This document shows positions 21,984 to 34,319 of a stretch of 64,000 nucleotides of DNA, piece by piece. Numbering within the stretch: position 1 is the stretch's first letter; every line of letters starts with the position of its first letter. The position numbers and the translations under genes were made by a program. The notes under the pieces were generated by a model, which made no database searches, had not been told where the DNA came from, and saw only the letters and a list, made by a program, of their open reading frames with translations. The DNA comes from Gelatoporia subvermispora B. Its lineage: Eukaryota > Basidiomycota > Agaricomycetes > Polyporales > Gelatoporiaceae. The stretch lies in contig KB445821.1 in the NCBI GenBank assembly GCA_000320605.2, positions 1 through 64,000 of the forward strand. The letters are read 5' to 3'.

Positions 21984-23356
21984 ATGCCCTCTGTACAACC
22001 TCCCGCGAAGATCCTTGTGACGGGTGCCAACGGCTACGTCGGCCTGTGGGTAGTGCGCCTTCTACTGCAGCGCGGGTTTGCAGTCCGCGGCGCGGTGCGT
22101 ACTGCAGAGAAAGGCGCAGCCCTCGTGAAGCTGCTTCAATACAAGGAAGGGGAGCGCGCTAGAGCTTTCGAATACGTCGCTGTAGGTGACATTGACAAGG
22201 TGAGTTGAGCGAGAATGCGGCGAGAGGGCGATTTGACACCCGTCTTCAGGATAGCGCATTTGACGAAGCGGTGAAAGGTGTGGACGCCGTGATCCATACT
22301 GCATCTCCCGTGGTTATGAGCCCGGAGAAGCCCAGCGATGTCATCGACCCCGCTGTCAAGGGTACACAGGGAATCCTAGAAAGTATCTTGCAGTACGGGT
22401 GAGGTCACCGCGTTTCCGCCTGCTTCGCCGTATTGACGTCATCAAGGCAAACCGTGAAGCGCGTCGTCGTCACGTCGTCCGTGGTCGCTGTGTGGTCGGA
22501 CGTGACGGCCCCTCGTACCTTCGACGAGAACGACTGGAACGATGCCTCGGTTGACGAGCTGAAGGCACAGGGAGATAACGCTTCGGGTTTGCTGGTATAC
22601 TGCGCGAGTAAGGTGCTCGCAGAACGAGGTGCGTCCAAAACTTGCAAGGCGGGCTCCGTACTCATAGCAGATCGTTTAGCTGCCTGGGACTTTTTCAAGA
22701 CACACAAAGGAGACCTCCCAGCTGATTTGACCACAATCTGCCCATCCATGGTCATCGGCGTGCGTGTGCCGGCCTTTCGCGCCCATCTCTTGCTGACGAG
22801 AGCATCGAACCACAGCCTGTTGCGGACGACCCAGCAAGTCCATCCCTGCTGACCTTCAGCATGAAGACCTGGTGGGACGGTGTCTTCGGTGAAGAACAGA
22901 CTGCGGACTCGTACGTGGCAAACGGCATGAGCTTTGTGGACGTGCGAGACGTCGCGGAGGCGCATGTGCGGGCGATCGAGACCGAGGAGGCCGGGGGAGA
23001 GCGTTTGCTAGCGACAAGTGGTGCGTCTTCCAGCATTCCCGCCAAAATCATGCTGACTAGCGAACGACACACCAGATGCCTACGTCATGCAAGATTGGCG
23101 TGAGTTTAGTTGACAGTGACTGAGATATCGTTTAGACTGACCGACGGACTGCATAGTGGACGCCGCACGTGAACTCGTGTCTACCCCCTCAGGCATAGCG
23201 AAAGGTAACCCCGGCGCAGGAAAAGCTGTCGCCCATCTCAGGCTCTACAACAATGAGAAGGCAATGCGCATCCTGAAATTGCAATTCAAGAGGCTGCCGG
23301 AGACATGCAAGGATACGCTGGAGGATTTCGAGCAGAGGGGATGGCTGAAAGCTTGA
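21984..23356 (+). CDS. Extended SDR reductase (dihydroflavonol-4-reductase / GRE2-like)
   Basis: NAD(P)H-dependent reductase of carbonyl groups, probably cytosolic. Seven exons (21984-22199, 22250-22398, 22447-22628, 22680-22759, 22801-23020, 23076-23099, 23157-23356) sum to 1071 bases, a 356-residue protein with no stop. The N-terminus has the Rossmann motif KILVTGANGYVGLWV. The strand-4 region reads HTASPV, and the catalytic YCASK (YxxxK) is intact. ICPSMVIG and FVDVRDVAEAH follow, as usual for this family. A broken paralogue with the same exon plan lies 8 kb to the left. Its substrate is unknown; nearness to the UbiA gene raises a link to terpenoid tailoring. Confidence 0.9.
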
Positions 23357-23557
23357 GGACCCAATGTTATGTCGAGTGGACAGCGCCACACATTGTGTCG
23401 AGGTGAATGTCATGTATGTACCAACTTGTACGGGATGGTGTGCCCGTGATCAATACAGCGTCTCGGCCCTTGATAAGGATACGCTCGAACACTATGTCGG
23501 GACATCGGTATCATACAAACAGATGGAAAGAGACCGCTGACATACCCTAGGTGGTGT

Positions 23558-24811
23558 TCAGGCCGCTGCTAGAACATTACCCTTCTTCACCCTCCTCTGC
23601 CGCACTTCGACCTTGACCATCCCTGAACCCTCAACTGTGTCCCGATGGTCCAACACCAACTCACGGCCAACTGTCTCCTCGGCAACGACGGGTGAAGCGT
23701 GCGTGTCCGCAACCTTATTCCTCGGCCTTCCTCGCCGCTTCTTCAGAGCCGGCGGTTCATCTGCCTTGGACTTTTCGCCGGCACATGAGATATCCGAGAT
23801 GTAGTCTTCATCCTGCAGACACGGCTCTTCTTCCCGATAACCCAAGAGCATTTCGTGAGCGCCCTCCGGGACGCAACTTTGCACACGTCGGCCTTCGAAC
23901 CACAAGCCTGGACGCCCAAGAGCGGCGGAACACAGGCCTACGGCTGTGGATGATGAATTCGGGGCGATGGATGAAAGACGGGCAAGCGCAGCGGGCGAAG
24001 CATATTCCCAGCGAGGTTGGACGTGTCCGCGAAGTAGACCATGAGTGGCTCCGAGCGCAGGATTGAACAGAAAAGTTCCCATGGAAGGCGCATCTTCTGT
24101 AAGCTTGTCTCCTAGCGACTCTGTCTCAGCCTCCTCCGCAGGGTCCTCATCAACCAGGGAGGTGGTGCTATCTGATGCCGAATCTTGTACAGGAGAATAG
24201 ACGATTTGAGGTGGTGGAGGAAGGTGCAAGAGCATAAGAGGGATGGGAGAGGAATGTGCGCGGAGGACTGTGCCTTTCGTAAACGGGACAGCGGAGATGA
24301 GGAGGCCGACAACAGGATCCAACTGTTCGTCGACAGAAATAGACGTGCTCGAACCAGACGACAACGGTGCCATTGAGCTAGGAGCCGGTATGTGTTGAAG
24401 CAGCGGACGCATGCCAGAAAGTAGCAGCGATGACGCACGCCCTCGGGAGACATAAACGTACTCACGGTACCGTAGCAGTACACCCTCCAGCTCCCGCACA
24501 CTCTTCGGTGATAACTTCCTCCGCTCGAGCTTGCATTGAGCGAGTACGCGGATCCGCATCCGCGCATCACCACCACGGCCTGGATCTCTTCCATCGTCCA
24601 TGTTGGCAGACTGTTCAGATGCTGAAGGTATAGCACAGCTAGTCAAACGCTCCGGTAGCCACCACCATCCCTGAAGGTCAACTCCACCATCCCCACGCCC
24701 TCCTACGCGCGCAAGGGCCATAGAGAGGGAGTTCTGGAGCACGCTGAGTGAGTGTTGTTCGAATAGCGTCCCTCGATGGACATGGGACAAAGCCATTCTG
24801 ATATGTTTCAA
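23558..24811 (-). CDS. RRG7-like mitochondrial protein with restriction-endonuclease-like fold and added AT-hook tail
   Basis: The N-terminal part reads RGTLFEQHSLSVLQ, then VGGRGDGGVDLQGWWWLP and, after a gap, VLAQCK. This is the PD-(D/E)xK-like pattern (acidic Asp, then QxK) of the fungal family required for respiratory growth (RRG7, formerly DUF2034); the name is from memory. Starts at 24811 or 24796 are both possible, and the basic, hydroxylated N-terminus could target mitochondria. At 417 residues it is much longer than yeast Rrg7. The extra length is low-complexity Ser/Glu-rich sequence plus a tail with KKRRGRPRNK, an AT-hook-like motif. A GLCSAALGRPGLWFEG segment near residue 300 may complete the domain. 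It lies tail to tail with the SDR gene. Confidence 0.7.
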   Translation of the reverse strand: MKHIRMALSHVHRGTLFEQHSLSVLQNSLSMALARVGGRGDGGVDLQGWWWLPERLTSCAIPSASEQSANMDDGRDPGRGGDARMRIRVLAQCKLERRKLSPKSVRELEGVLLRYREYVYVSRGRASSLLLSGMRPLLQHIPAPSSMAPLSSGSSTSISVDEQLDPVVGLLISAVPFTKGTVLRAHSSPIPLMLLHLPPPPQIVYSPVQDSASDSTTSLVDEDPAEEAETESLGDKLTEDAPSMGTFLFNPALGATHGLLRGHVQPRWEYASPAALARLSSIAPNSSSTAVGLCSAALGRPGLWFEGRRVQSCVPEGAHEMLLGYREEEPCLQDEDYISDISCAGEKSKADEPPALKKRRGRPRNKVADTHASPVVAEETVGRELVLDHRDTVEGSGMVKVEVRQRRVKKGNVLAAA

Positions 24812-25603
24812 GCAAAATAATACTGCATCAAGGCTTGAGTTTGAATAAACTGAAAGCTAGAGCATTGAGGGTGATGGAATAGGAGGAGAAAGAGCGAGTA
24901 AGAGCGAGTTTTGGAAGGTTGCGGTGGACCGTTGGCATGTACCCCGAGATTCCCGGAGAAAATCCCTCATCCGTCACGTGAGACATTATGCCGTGGGAAC
25001 ACAGAGACATACACGGCACGTGCTACAGCCTGCTACAGCGGGCAGCAAGCATCGCAGCCACAGGGTCCAGGCCCCTGCAGACACGAGCGCAGTCCAGCGG
25101 CGCAGGCTCGCCGGAAGGCGCACTCCGCAGCAATTTCTGCCATCCTCTCGCGATGAGAGTGACGGCGAGCTGAAGAATAGAAATCGCAAAGTAATCGACC
25201 CAGTTGATTTTCCTGAATGATATCTGACCGTAGTCAAGAACCTTCATTCACTGCTGCAGTCCGGACTCCGAAGCACCAGCGCCAGTAAAAGGCTTGAATG
25301 CACACGATACATACACAGAACTGCGTTACGTTGTCATGCACGAGGGCAGTAAGATATTCACACGCAATGCTAATAAAACGGTGCAGGTGGTACAATGACA
25401 CTCCGATATATCACTAACATCAGGCTGTTGGCACAGGGTGTGCCCCCCTTCGACCCCGCGCAGATAAACTCCACTGAATTCGCCGCGCTCGCGTGACGAA
25501 TCCTGTTACCGAGTAAGTCTAACGAATTTTACAAGGAACGGGGTCCCAATGGGGCGCGATGAAGGCACTGCGTTTGAGCGGCCGTAGCCACAACCCGAGT
25601 TGG
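24812..25603. other. Intergenic region upstream of the RRG7-like gene
   Basis: Promoter side of the RRG7-like gene. A short plus-strand frame at 24988-25173 has a presequence-like start (LLQRAASIAATGSRPLQTRA), and a minus-strand frame overlaps it at 25023-25247. Neither could be extended into a recognised protein. Confidence 0.4.
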
Positions 25604-27027
25604 TCACAATTTCGGCTTTTGAGCTTGAACTTGACTCGCCGAGATGTCTTCCAGAATCCGGCGGAGACAAAGCGCTACTCCGTCTGGGTTCTCCTGGACA
25701 ACCTGCATGTGATCTATTATCAAATAGTGAACAATGGGTATCTGCGAATAATCACGTACCGCATGTCCTGCGTTCTCAATATGGTGCACAGATGCCATGC
25801 TCCGATCGGCGAGAATAGAATCATGGCATGATTGGGGGCTGACAGTCAGAAAGTGGGGATTGTAAGCGTCAGGTCAAGATTCGCATAGAGTCAAATCGTA
25901 CATGAAGTCTTCTCTAGTTCCATATATACAGTGTATTGGGAAGGCCGGATCAAGTGTGCGCAGATGATCAGACGCCCCCAAGAGGAGCTCGTATTCGGCC
26001 CCGCAGTACCAGTCCCGTTCCCAGACTCTGGTGCAGGCCAACGTTATACCTGGATGATTCGGTTCGCTTGGTAACGTTTCTCGAAGCGCATGAGTCTGCC
26101 AATAATAATGTAAGCCTTCGAGGACAGCGCTCGTCTGTGACTGGAACATACCAAGTACAGCTCGAGAATTCTTCTGTCCCAGAACTTGAAAAGTTTATCC
26201 GAAGAGAAGTACTGGTAAGCCTGACCACGGTCAGCCCATGTCCCCGGGCGTCTCCCGGAAGCTTTCCCAGCAAGGTCCAGGTTGTGCCGGAAACGATTTG
26301 TAGGGGAAGCCCAGGCCTGACGTGTGCACAGGGAATCCGCAATAAACGCCATTGCAACATATGGCATGTGAAAACCCCGGGGCAGGGACATGGTAGAACG
26401 CAGCCTACGACACTTGACACAGTGAGTTACCCGCTGCGCTCCATCCGGCAACTGGGGGTACTGACAGCATGCATGAACCGATCGAGTGTCCGATGCCAAC
26501 GAGACGGTGCCCTTCTCGAGCTTTCATGATGACAAAATGTCGCGCAGCAACTTCCCATTCGCGGAGCGCTAGGGAATTTCGAGGTTAGTTATCACGCGAA
26601 CACTAGATTTACACTCACACAGAACCGAGGGGTCATCGACAAGGGCGGAGTGATTGATTATCGCGGATTCTCCATGATTCTGCCACTCCAGCGACCATAT
26701 TTCGCGCACTATAGGTACTGATCCACTACAACTCGACGTGTCTGACGTCATAAGACCCAAGAGTTGCTCGATTATAGGCTCCCACACTTCTTTATCTGTC
26801 AAGATAGTAGATTTACTGTTCGGTCAAGTCAGAGAGAACGCGAACTACACACGTGAGGTGCCGCCATGAGCAAACACGAGTGTGAGCCCGCTGTTGTGCG
26901 CTTGGCATGTCTTTGACGACCGGTATTTTCTTGCTAAGGCCTTGATTCCGGGCCGGGAGGAGCCTGGGTAACTGAATGCTACAGTAGAGGAGTTGAGCGA
27001 TAGAACATCCGGCATATCATGAATCAA
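25604..27027 (-). CDS. Alpha/beta-hydrolase fold protein (copy 1)
   Basis: Multi-exon gene from ATG 27027 to TGA 25604. Exons read in order SGLTLVFAHGG (oxyanion region), DKEVWEPIIEQL, PIVREIWSLEWQNHGESA, then REGHRLVGIGHSIG, which holds the nucleophile elbow GxSxG (about 26470-26500). The acid-loop region IHCIYGTREDFMY and the histidine region NAGHA joined across an intron to VVQENPDGVA complete the set. All catalytic triad positions (Ser, Asp/Glu, His) can be placed. Splice sites are approximate in the middle of the gene. It is the paralogue of the gene at 39031-40427. Substrate (ester, epoxide or other) is unknown. Confidence 0.75.
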
Positions 27028-28799
27028 GGGATGGAACAGGTTGAGTAAGATTCATATATGCAACTTCGACGCGAAATCATGAGGAAATGTAGACGCCGCG
27101 TTCATTGTCATAGTAAAGCTTCTCGTGTCGATGGTGATGTGAAAATAGATCAGGCACAGCGCGTGCTTAAATGATCACCAGCTCATAATCTCCGGAGGAG
27201 ACTAGCGCTCTGAGTGTATCACGACCGTCACGACTAATGACAATAGAAAAGTGAGCGGCGTGTGGGAGCGTGTGGGACTGTGATGAGACTAGCGTCGCAA
27301 CCCGACTAGATCGCATGCGTATCTCATTGAAGAAATATCTAACGCGCAACGCAGGGCGTCATTGACCGTGCAATATGACAAATGGAGACGCGCCACAGCG
27401 CTGGACATGTCAGGGTGCCACAATGAGACGACCTCAATTATGGCTGCACTGTTCCTGAGCGGAGCAATGCGCGGGTCGTGAGTATACTCGGTTCTCAACC
27501 TAGGAATGCACCGCTTCGGAGTGGCTGAGCAACAAATACGCTCTCATGTCAATAGAGCACTTACCTCCTCCACCTGAGCCGAGACTCTGTGTCTATTCCG
27601 CAGTCATAGGTTGGACTGTAGACGCCCGTGCTGATCGAGAAGTATTCACTATTGAAGCATTATTTCGCCTCCGCGTGCTCGATGCGAAGCAGCGAGATAC
27701 CTCGTTCACTGTCTGACAGAGTCCTAAGGAGTGTTTGGATGAGACCGTCTGTGTCCGTGAAGCTCGTATCGGCATTAGTCATAGACATCAACACAGACAT
27801 AATTGACATTCGGGGATACAATATTCACCTGTTATTCCGTGTCGAAGGGAAGAGTGGAGCGCGGTAAAGTAGAGTATTGAATGATCGCAGTTTGTGTCAA
27901 CGCTGGGCGCTTGCTGAGTGATAATTCCCTGGGAATAAGAGACACGGAACGTCACGACCATGGACGCTAAGAAGAAAACAGCTTGTTTGCAACGCAGGGT
28001 ACGAGCATTCGTGTGTATCTCTCCTACATCCCTCGATTCTCCACGCCGGAGATTTACACTCGGTCTGCAGACGGGGTCATAGTATAGGTCATGTTGCAGG
28101 TTGTCGTTTTCGTTTCCAGGACATATATCCGTGTGCATCCGGACATACACACAGGAATCTGAGGTACTAGGAGGACACAGAGGCTTAGCACATCCTGGTG
28201 TTTCTTTGCGCGTAGACACAGGTCTCCAAGCTAGGAACTCGGGAGCGGCGACGGGAGTTGACACGTCAGACTTGAAATAAATTCAGACGTTGAACGGTTA
28301 CGGAATTAGAGCGCTCCGACGTAGGCGCTCAGCGCTGAACACCAGCAAGAGGACACCATGGGCCAAGTCGGATTCAATATGTCTCGCCTTGTTATGGCTG
28401 TGGCTACGAAGACTTGAGGATCAAGATATGCTCGGGACCTTTGGTTGGCTCATATCCCTATGGAAAGACGCAAGGTCAGGAGCTAGTCCTGACGGTGCGA
28501 GTTTTCGCAGCCCCCACCCTGATGCGTCTAGTGCAGTGGCTCCAAAAATCGTGATTCGGTATCACCAGTGCTCGGCTCCGTTTTCTATACGGAGATAGCT
28601 ATAATCACTATATTTTCTGAAGGAACATCTTGAGAAAATCTACACATAAGGCTTACGAGTGACAAACACCAGCTGCACGCCTGTCATGAGATGATTAGCG
28701 TAAGCGCCTCCTTGCTCACACAAATCTTTTCAAACTCTCAAACAATCTGCTGAGACCGATGGACTTTGACTGTGATCGGTATGGAACCACTCTGTAGAT
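27028..28799. other. Intergenic/degenerate region with an unassigned frame (27788-28264, minus)
   Basis: A 158-residue minus-strand frame from ATG 28264 starts STPVAAPEFLAWRP and could be a first exon, but nothing downstream joins to a known family. The rest shows only short frames. Confidence 0.35.
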
Positions 28800-29321
28800 T
28801 TAGTTGAGATGCAGAAACGGAACCCCACCAAGAAAACGAACCGAGTGAGTCTGCTGAAGATGCTCGAGCTGCGCGCTCGAAAATGAGGACGTTGGGCCCG
28901 TCATAGAGAGCGGGATCATCACTGCATCTGAGCGTGGAGCTTCTCTTTCACGTAGTTCCCGCCTTGCGTTGAAAGTAGCGAGCAGTGCATTCAGTAACAC
29001 TAACGGCCCATGAGACTTTGGACGTGCAAGAACACCTGAGCGACTTACATGAAGGCAAAGAAGTATAGAAGACGTCGTAGACAAGATCGTTTGGTAGTGC
29101 CGCCCACTGAGGCATCTCATCAGCATTGCATGACATGAAAGAGATGTAGTAGTCGATTCACCGTTACGATCAAGAGAACTGCGCAGGCACTGTTTTGACG
29201 TTTCAGTTAATCTTGCGTTACACAAATTGGAGACTGACGTAGTGAGCAGGCCTGTGTTAATGCTATACACGATCAAAGTCCGAATTACAGAGTTAGTTCT
29301 GTCCAAAACGTCGTTAGCCAC
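28800..29321 (-). pseudogene. 3' fragment of a DUF6534-type membrane-protein gene
   Basis: The frame contains RTNSVIRTLIVYSINTGLLT, then PNDLVYDVFYTSLPS and NALLATFNARRELRE. These are the last helices and the closing N-x-LLA-x-x-N-x-R motif of Agaricomycete DUF6534 proteins. Upstream exons expected at 29330-30500 are missing. The break is close to the left edge of the segmental duplication at about 29.5 kb, so truncation may date from that rearrangement. The C-terminal tail ends with a stop at 28800. Confidence 0.65.
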
Positions 29322-30617
29322 TTCCTAGCATGAAGCGCCTCGCATCACCTTTGGATTTGACCTTGACGCTTCCACACATCAGCAAAATCATCAGTTTTCT
29401 TTCCGGTACTTGCAGCTACTCGGCCGGGCGCCTACATGCAGGTACGTAGAACTGTCTCTAGAACGAGTATATAAGTGATTATAAGGGTACGAGAGTAAAT
29501 GTATGCCCAGAGCACTTTTGCGCAATTGGGGCAATCAGACGGGACAGAAAACATTCGACTTGGCTAGCATAGGCACCTCGGATCGAGCGCTCCAAAACAA
29601 CACGAAGAACGCGGAAGCCGCGCGCCTCTTGCGCCGCTGCAGGCGCTCTGATTGTTTCGGCGGCCCGGTGGCGCAGGCGGCAAAAACTTCCACCGCAGTC
29701 TCTTCGCCTTGCTGATATCAAATGACAGCATGACAGATCTTCTGTCTCCTCTTGTCTGTATCTGAACGCAGTGGATTCGACCTCTCAATCCACAGATTTT
29801 CAGGCCACTATCACTTGCATGTAACGCCGCGCTAGCAGGGCAGCCCATCGATTCTAGCCGCCTTGTCTGTGTTTTTCGAGCAGGTACGGAGATGACAACT
29901 CTGGCTTCGTGACTGCGTAGATTGTGTGGTTGAATGTAGCTAGATTGTCGTGTAAGATGTATCTCCTGATCTTCCACGTATCGGAAAGTTGACGGAATTC
30001 GGCATACAGAGATGAACGCTCGTGGGCATGTTCTATGATACTGGAACAGGGCTCCGTTCAATCCATGCCCGCTCCAGTGTGGGCTCATGGTCCCGATACA
30101 ACACTGTATTCGTCCCCGAACGGTCTATGTACACGGCATCGCATTAGGCCTCATGGCCGTCTGTTTACTACTTACGGATTAGCTTATCGAGATCGAATGG
30201 AGATCAGATGGAGATGCCTTGTGTCGGAGTGAGTCCTGCAGTACCCTTAGAGTTCCTTTTCTAGCTCCTATGGCTATACAAACATGTTCCGGGTGAGATA
30301 ATTGAAACATTCTCTCACACCCATCCAATGATTGGCTTCACTGTTCGTGTAGATGCTCCATAACTCCTTCTCCCTTGAGCCCCTCATGTCTATTCACGTC
30401 ACAAAGTCTGCCTTATCTGGCAGGCAGTTGCATGTCGGCGGGTACCTCCTTCTCAAATTCCGGTGGAACGTGATTATCCAGTGTCTTGGTGAATCTGTTA
30501 ATTATTTTTCCATGTATTTTCGGAGCACTGATCAGCACCGCGCGACAACAGATACATAATGTCGAGACATTAGACTGCGGCTCGTGCATTGGAAGCCTGC
30601 AGTTCACCCTCGAATCC

Positions 30618-32700
30618 ATGTCTTCCTCCACTATCCCCAGCAATGTTCTCCACTCCCAAGTTGAACCAAGTATTGGGGGATCAATGCTTGGAATGATATT
30701 AAGCATTATGTGATTAGCAACCCCCTATCCCAGCAATTGCGAGCTGAAGACTGCTACAGGTTCTACGGAGTTACTCTTCTCCAGACATACATCTACTATG
30801 ACAGCTACTGGGGCGATCCATCCCTCATGAGAATATACGTGAGTGGATAGTGGTAGTATTCACCGGCTGTCTCGTCTGAAGCATACTTTACAGGTAGCCG
30901 TCCTATTGTATGTACGACAAATGATGTGGCCAATCATCACTGACACAAGTCGTCACAAGTGTGCTTGATACGGCCCAGGTAGTTGCCGTCATAGATGCCG
31001 TTTGGTTCTATGTCGTCCCCAACTTTGGAAATGTTGATGCTCTATCCGGAGTCCACCCGTACGTGTGTGTGCTGAGTTCTGGATGACGAACATTCTGATT
31101 CCACAACTTCTAGGAGTCTTGCTGTGCGTTGCTCTTTTGTACCCTATGCAAGATATTAATCTGCGCCGCTGCAGGTGGAGATCGGAATCACAGTGAGATA
31201 CTGCTCTTGTGAGATGTTATCAACGGGATCAGAGATGCTTCGTCAACAGATATCCATCGGTCTTCTCGTCCAGAGGTAGGGTCCCAAGGTTTCAAGCACC
31301 TCTTGACGACGTTCCTCTGACCATGTCATCAGTTTCTTTGCCATGCGCGTGCGGTTCAGTGAGTACGCACTGCAGAACCAGCTCCTTGACTCATTTTGCG
31401 CAGTGAGCGGCCGCAATCGTATCATTCCGGCACTCATAGTGAGCATCAGCGTCCTGTGGACTGCGACGCGAATGCTGACTTTGTATTAGTTTGCATTGAC
31501 CTTGGCTCAATTTGGTTCGTACTTGTGGCATCTAGTATTAGTACTGGAGTAACATGGCCACACATAGCGCTCGGAATATGTAAGACCGCCGGACTTTTGC
31601 TATGACAAGACTCACGACTCATTGGCAAGACTATGCCACCATCAGGTGCGTAAAAACCCTTCACCGAGCACAATACGAGTGCTGAGGACCACATTACTCC
31701 TAGCGACCGGATTGATCAGCCCATTGCAATTCAGCATAGGGTCATTGTGAGTGTGAATTGCTGGAAACACGCTAAGCACGGTCCGAAACTGCGTCTCATT
31801 AGAAAATCCTCTTGGCATCCCTCGCATGTGGCATGGCCGCCGATTTCCTCATAACAACATCGCTGGTGTATTACTTACATAGGGGCCGTTCTGGGTTAAG
31901 GACGTACGGAAAAGCTATTCGTGCTAGCTGCCGATTTGCTCACTGTTACGCCATAGGACCGACCGGCTGATCAACATCCTCATCACATACACAATCAACA
32001 CTGGATCGCTCACTTTGTAAGCCTCACATCTGGCCTGATATTTCTTGAGTGATGACAGCGTCGTCATAGGCTTGCTGCTATGTGCACGATCATTCTGGTC
32101 AGTGAAGGATTGCTATATATACTCCCAGCATGCTGACTCTACGCGTAGAATCAACTCAAACCGACGCTATTCTGGGACGTCGTACCCTACTTCCTTCTGA
32201 GCAAATGCTGGTACTGTTCATCTACCACATTCGCGGTTCGCTGAGGTGCTCCTTGCAGGCTATGTCAACTCAACGCTCGCAACGTACGTGCAACATCCAA
32301 TGCAACCAGACACTCAACTGACATCTGCGACGACTGCACAGATTGAATGCTCGGACGCGATTACGCAACATGACATCCGGCGTGACTACAGACACTGCAC
32401 AGCTTGAGCTGGGCGTCCTGCAGGAAGGAAGCACACCGAAAGGGTTGCACAACAACGTGAGCAATGTATAATACGCCCTGGCTCGAAAGTGTACTGTGAA
32501 TTGACCACTGACAATAGGTTGCATCGGGCATTCAATTCGCAGTAAGCACAGAAATAACTGATACGACGGCGATCGAGGTATGTCCATTAGTGCCACTTGT
32601 TTACAAGTCATCATCTGCCAACCACCGGTCGCAGAGCATCCTTGTGCCCGAATTCGCATGAAAGGCGGTAGATGTGATCGAGGTAGCTGAAGCATGTTGG
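30618..32700 (+). pseudogene. DUF6534-type membrane-protein gene, decayed (duplication copy 1, plus strand)
   Basis: The first two exons are clear: MSSSTIPSNVLHSQVEPSIG (from ATG 30618, donor at 30710) and FYGVTLLQTYIYYDSYWGD (30760-30838). They match the usual start of this family, a short polar head, a first helix, then YGxxxxQxYxYY. Further matching pieces are VIDAVWFYVVPNFGN, FFAMRVRF, NRIIPALIVSISVLW and LINILITYTINTGSLT. Later parts need several frame changes and include stops, and no closing N-x-LLA motif was found. Multi-pass membrane protein by family; function unknown. Confidence 0.6.
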
Positions 32701-34319
32701 AGTTGTGATGTACGTCTGTTGCACCACATCGCTAATTACAAGTGTGCCCGTATCGTACTAGGCCGCGTCTCGTACATAATTAACCATGTATCTCGAGGAT
32801 CGAATAATAGGTCAGATGTGTTGCGTTTGTCGCTTCCGGTCACCACGCCTCAATCGATGGTACATATGGTCACGACGTCTTGATTTCCGCCAACGAAATA
32901 CACAAGTCAAACGCGGCAAGTCCGACAAGAACCAGGGCGACCAGGGGCGGAGAGCGGACTCGATGCTTGTCATCACAATGTTCACAACTAAGGCGACGCG
33001 GGTCACTTGCGCGTAGCCTGAGATCAAGCAGACGATCAGTACGAGGCTGAGCATACGGATGGTACGAGCCTTCGGTGTCACGTCCTGGAGAGAACCCCGA
33101 TCTGAATCGCACATAGTCCACATCCATGTGTATGATAAGGCAGCAAGTCCCCCATTATATCATGCTGGGGAATGACTCGGGCTCTCATGGGAAGGCTCTC
33201 TCAGGTAAACCAGATTGTTCGGACATAGTGTCTCCTCGACGAGAGAGGGATATGTAAGTCATTAGACGCGGCGCAACAAAGTGAAGGTACCTCACCAGCT
33301 CACAAGATATACCCTGAGAAGAAGAGTGCCTCATGAGCAAGTGCGCCAACAGCGCATTCCATGTGCTGACTAGATAGCCCCACCAAAGAGTATCTGGAAT
33401 CGCAAGGTATGTCGTCTACAGGCAGTGACCGTATAGCTGAGAGCTCTACGTCCAAACAGACTGGCACACGTCAATGATCAACAACCCTGCTGTCAGAAGA
33501 CCATGACTTACCGTGGAAAAACCAGCAGTAGAGATAAGCTTAAGATTACAGACCCGGTCAGCCTGAGTCAGGTCAGCAGTAAATGTTCCCTGGTCCTTCC
33601 TGCTGATGGGCCGGTAGAGAGGTCTCCGGGTGATTGAATGCGACCGGAAGACGAGCCCAGGAGCGGAAGCGTGAGCGGAGGCGAGTAACATTAATGCGAG
33701 ATGTCATCGAGACCTTCAGGTGGTAAGGAAGCAACATGAACTGAATTAGACTCGTGGAACCGAGGCGAGAATGATTTGAGGAAACGACGAGCGTGTATCG
33801 GGTCACACATGGTCCGCAGCATCATGTTAGGGTTCAGAACTCGATGCTTAGAAGCACGCATAGGTTAGAATATGTATGTTGACTTAGGTCAGAATGGGGT
33901 ACCCTGAGCAATGAGGCGGCTCTTTCTCGAGATGTGCAGCTGCGGAGGAGCAATATAGCAGAATTAATGAACGGGTGTCGAGAAGTCGACTTGGAACTCG
34001 GGCGGCAGGGACTTAGCGCTTACGTGGTGCAAATTTTCCGACGGCGTGGCGCGGCAACGCGGCGCCACGCGAGCTGCGCGTGACAGCCAGCGCTCAACAT
34101 CCCGTGACCTTCGGAGATAGGTCAGCACCACAGCTGGCAGTTTGGTACCGCATCGTACACGCTCGGATTTTGAGTGCGTGGTAGATATGCACGATAATTC
34201 AACGTCCTGTCGTCAATGGTGAACCAGTGTCTGCTTGCCAGATGCGTCGTTTGTAACAGATGCTTATGCAAGCAGTGTGTGTTCCCTCCTGCGGCTGCGC
34301 GACCGTTCGAGGAATACCT
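32701..34319. other. Duplicated block without an assigned gene (copy 1)
   Basis: Homologous to about 55010-56640. The minus strand carries hydrophobic stretches such as GYAQVTRVALVVNIVMTS that look like membrane helices in both copies, but no full gene could be assembled. Contains the GC-rich hairpin at 34045-34071, whose 9-base arms GCGTGGCGC/GCGCCACGC surround a 9-base loop. Confidence 0.45.

Noticed and set aside
24988..25247. Short frames upstream of the RRG7-like gene, one with a presequence-like start
   Set aside because: No splice model joins them to a conserved protein; kept only as a remark in the intergenic entry.
33100..34000. Reading the minus-strand helices at 33.1-34.0 and 55.1-56.5 kb as the 3' half of the DUF6534-type gene
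   Set aside because: Copy 2 shows that the gene's true 3' half lies at 56.9-57.8 kb, with the closing NSLLATYNAR motif.
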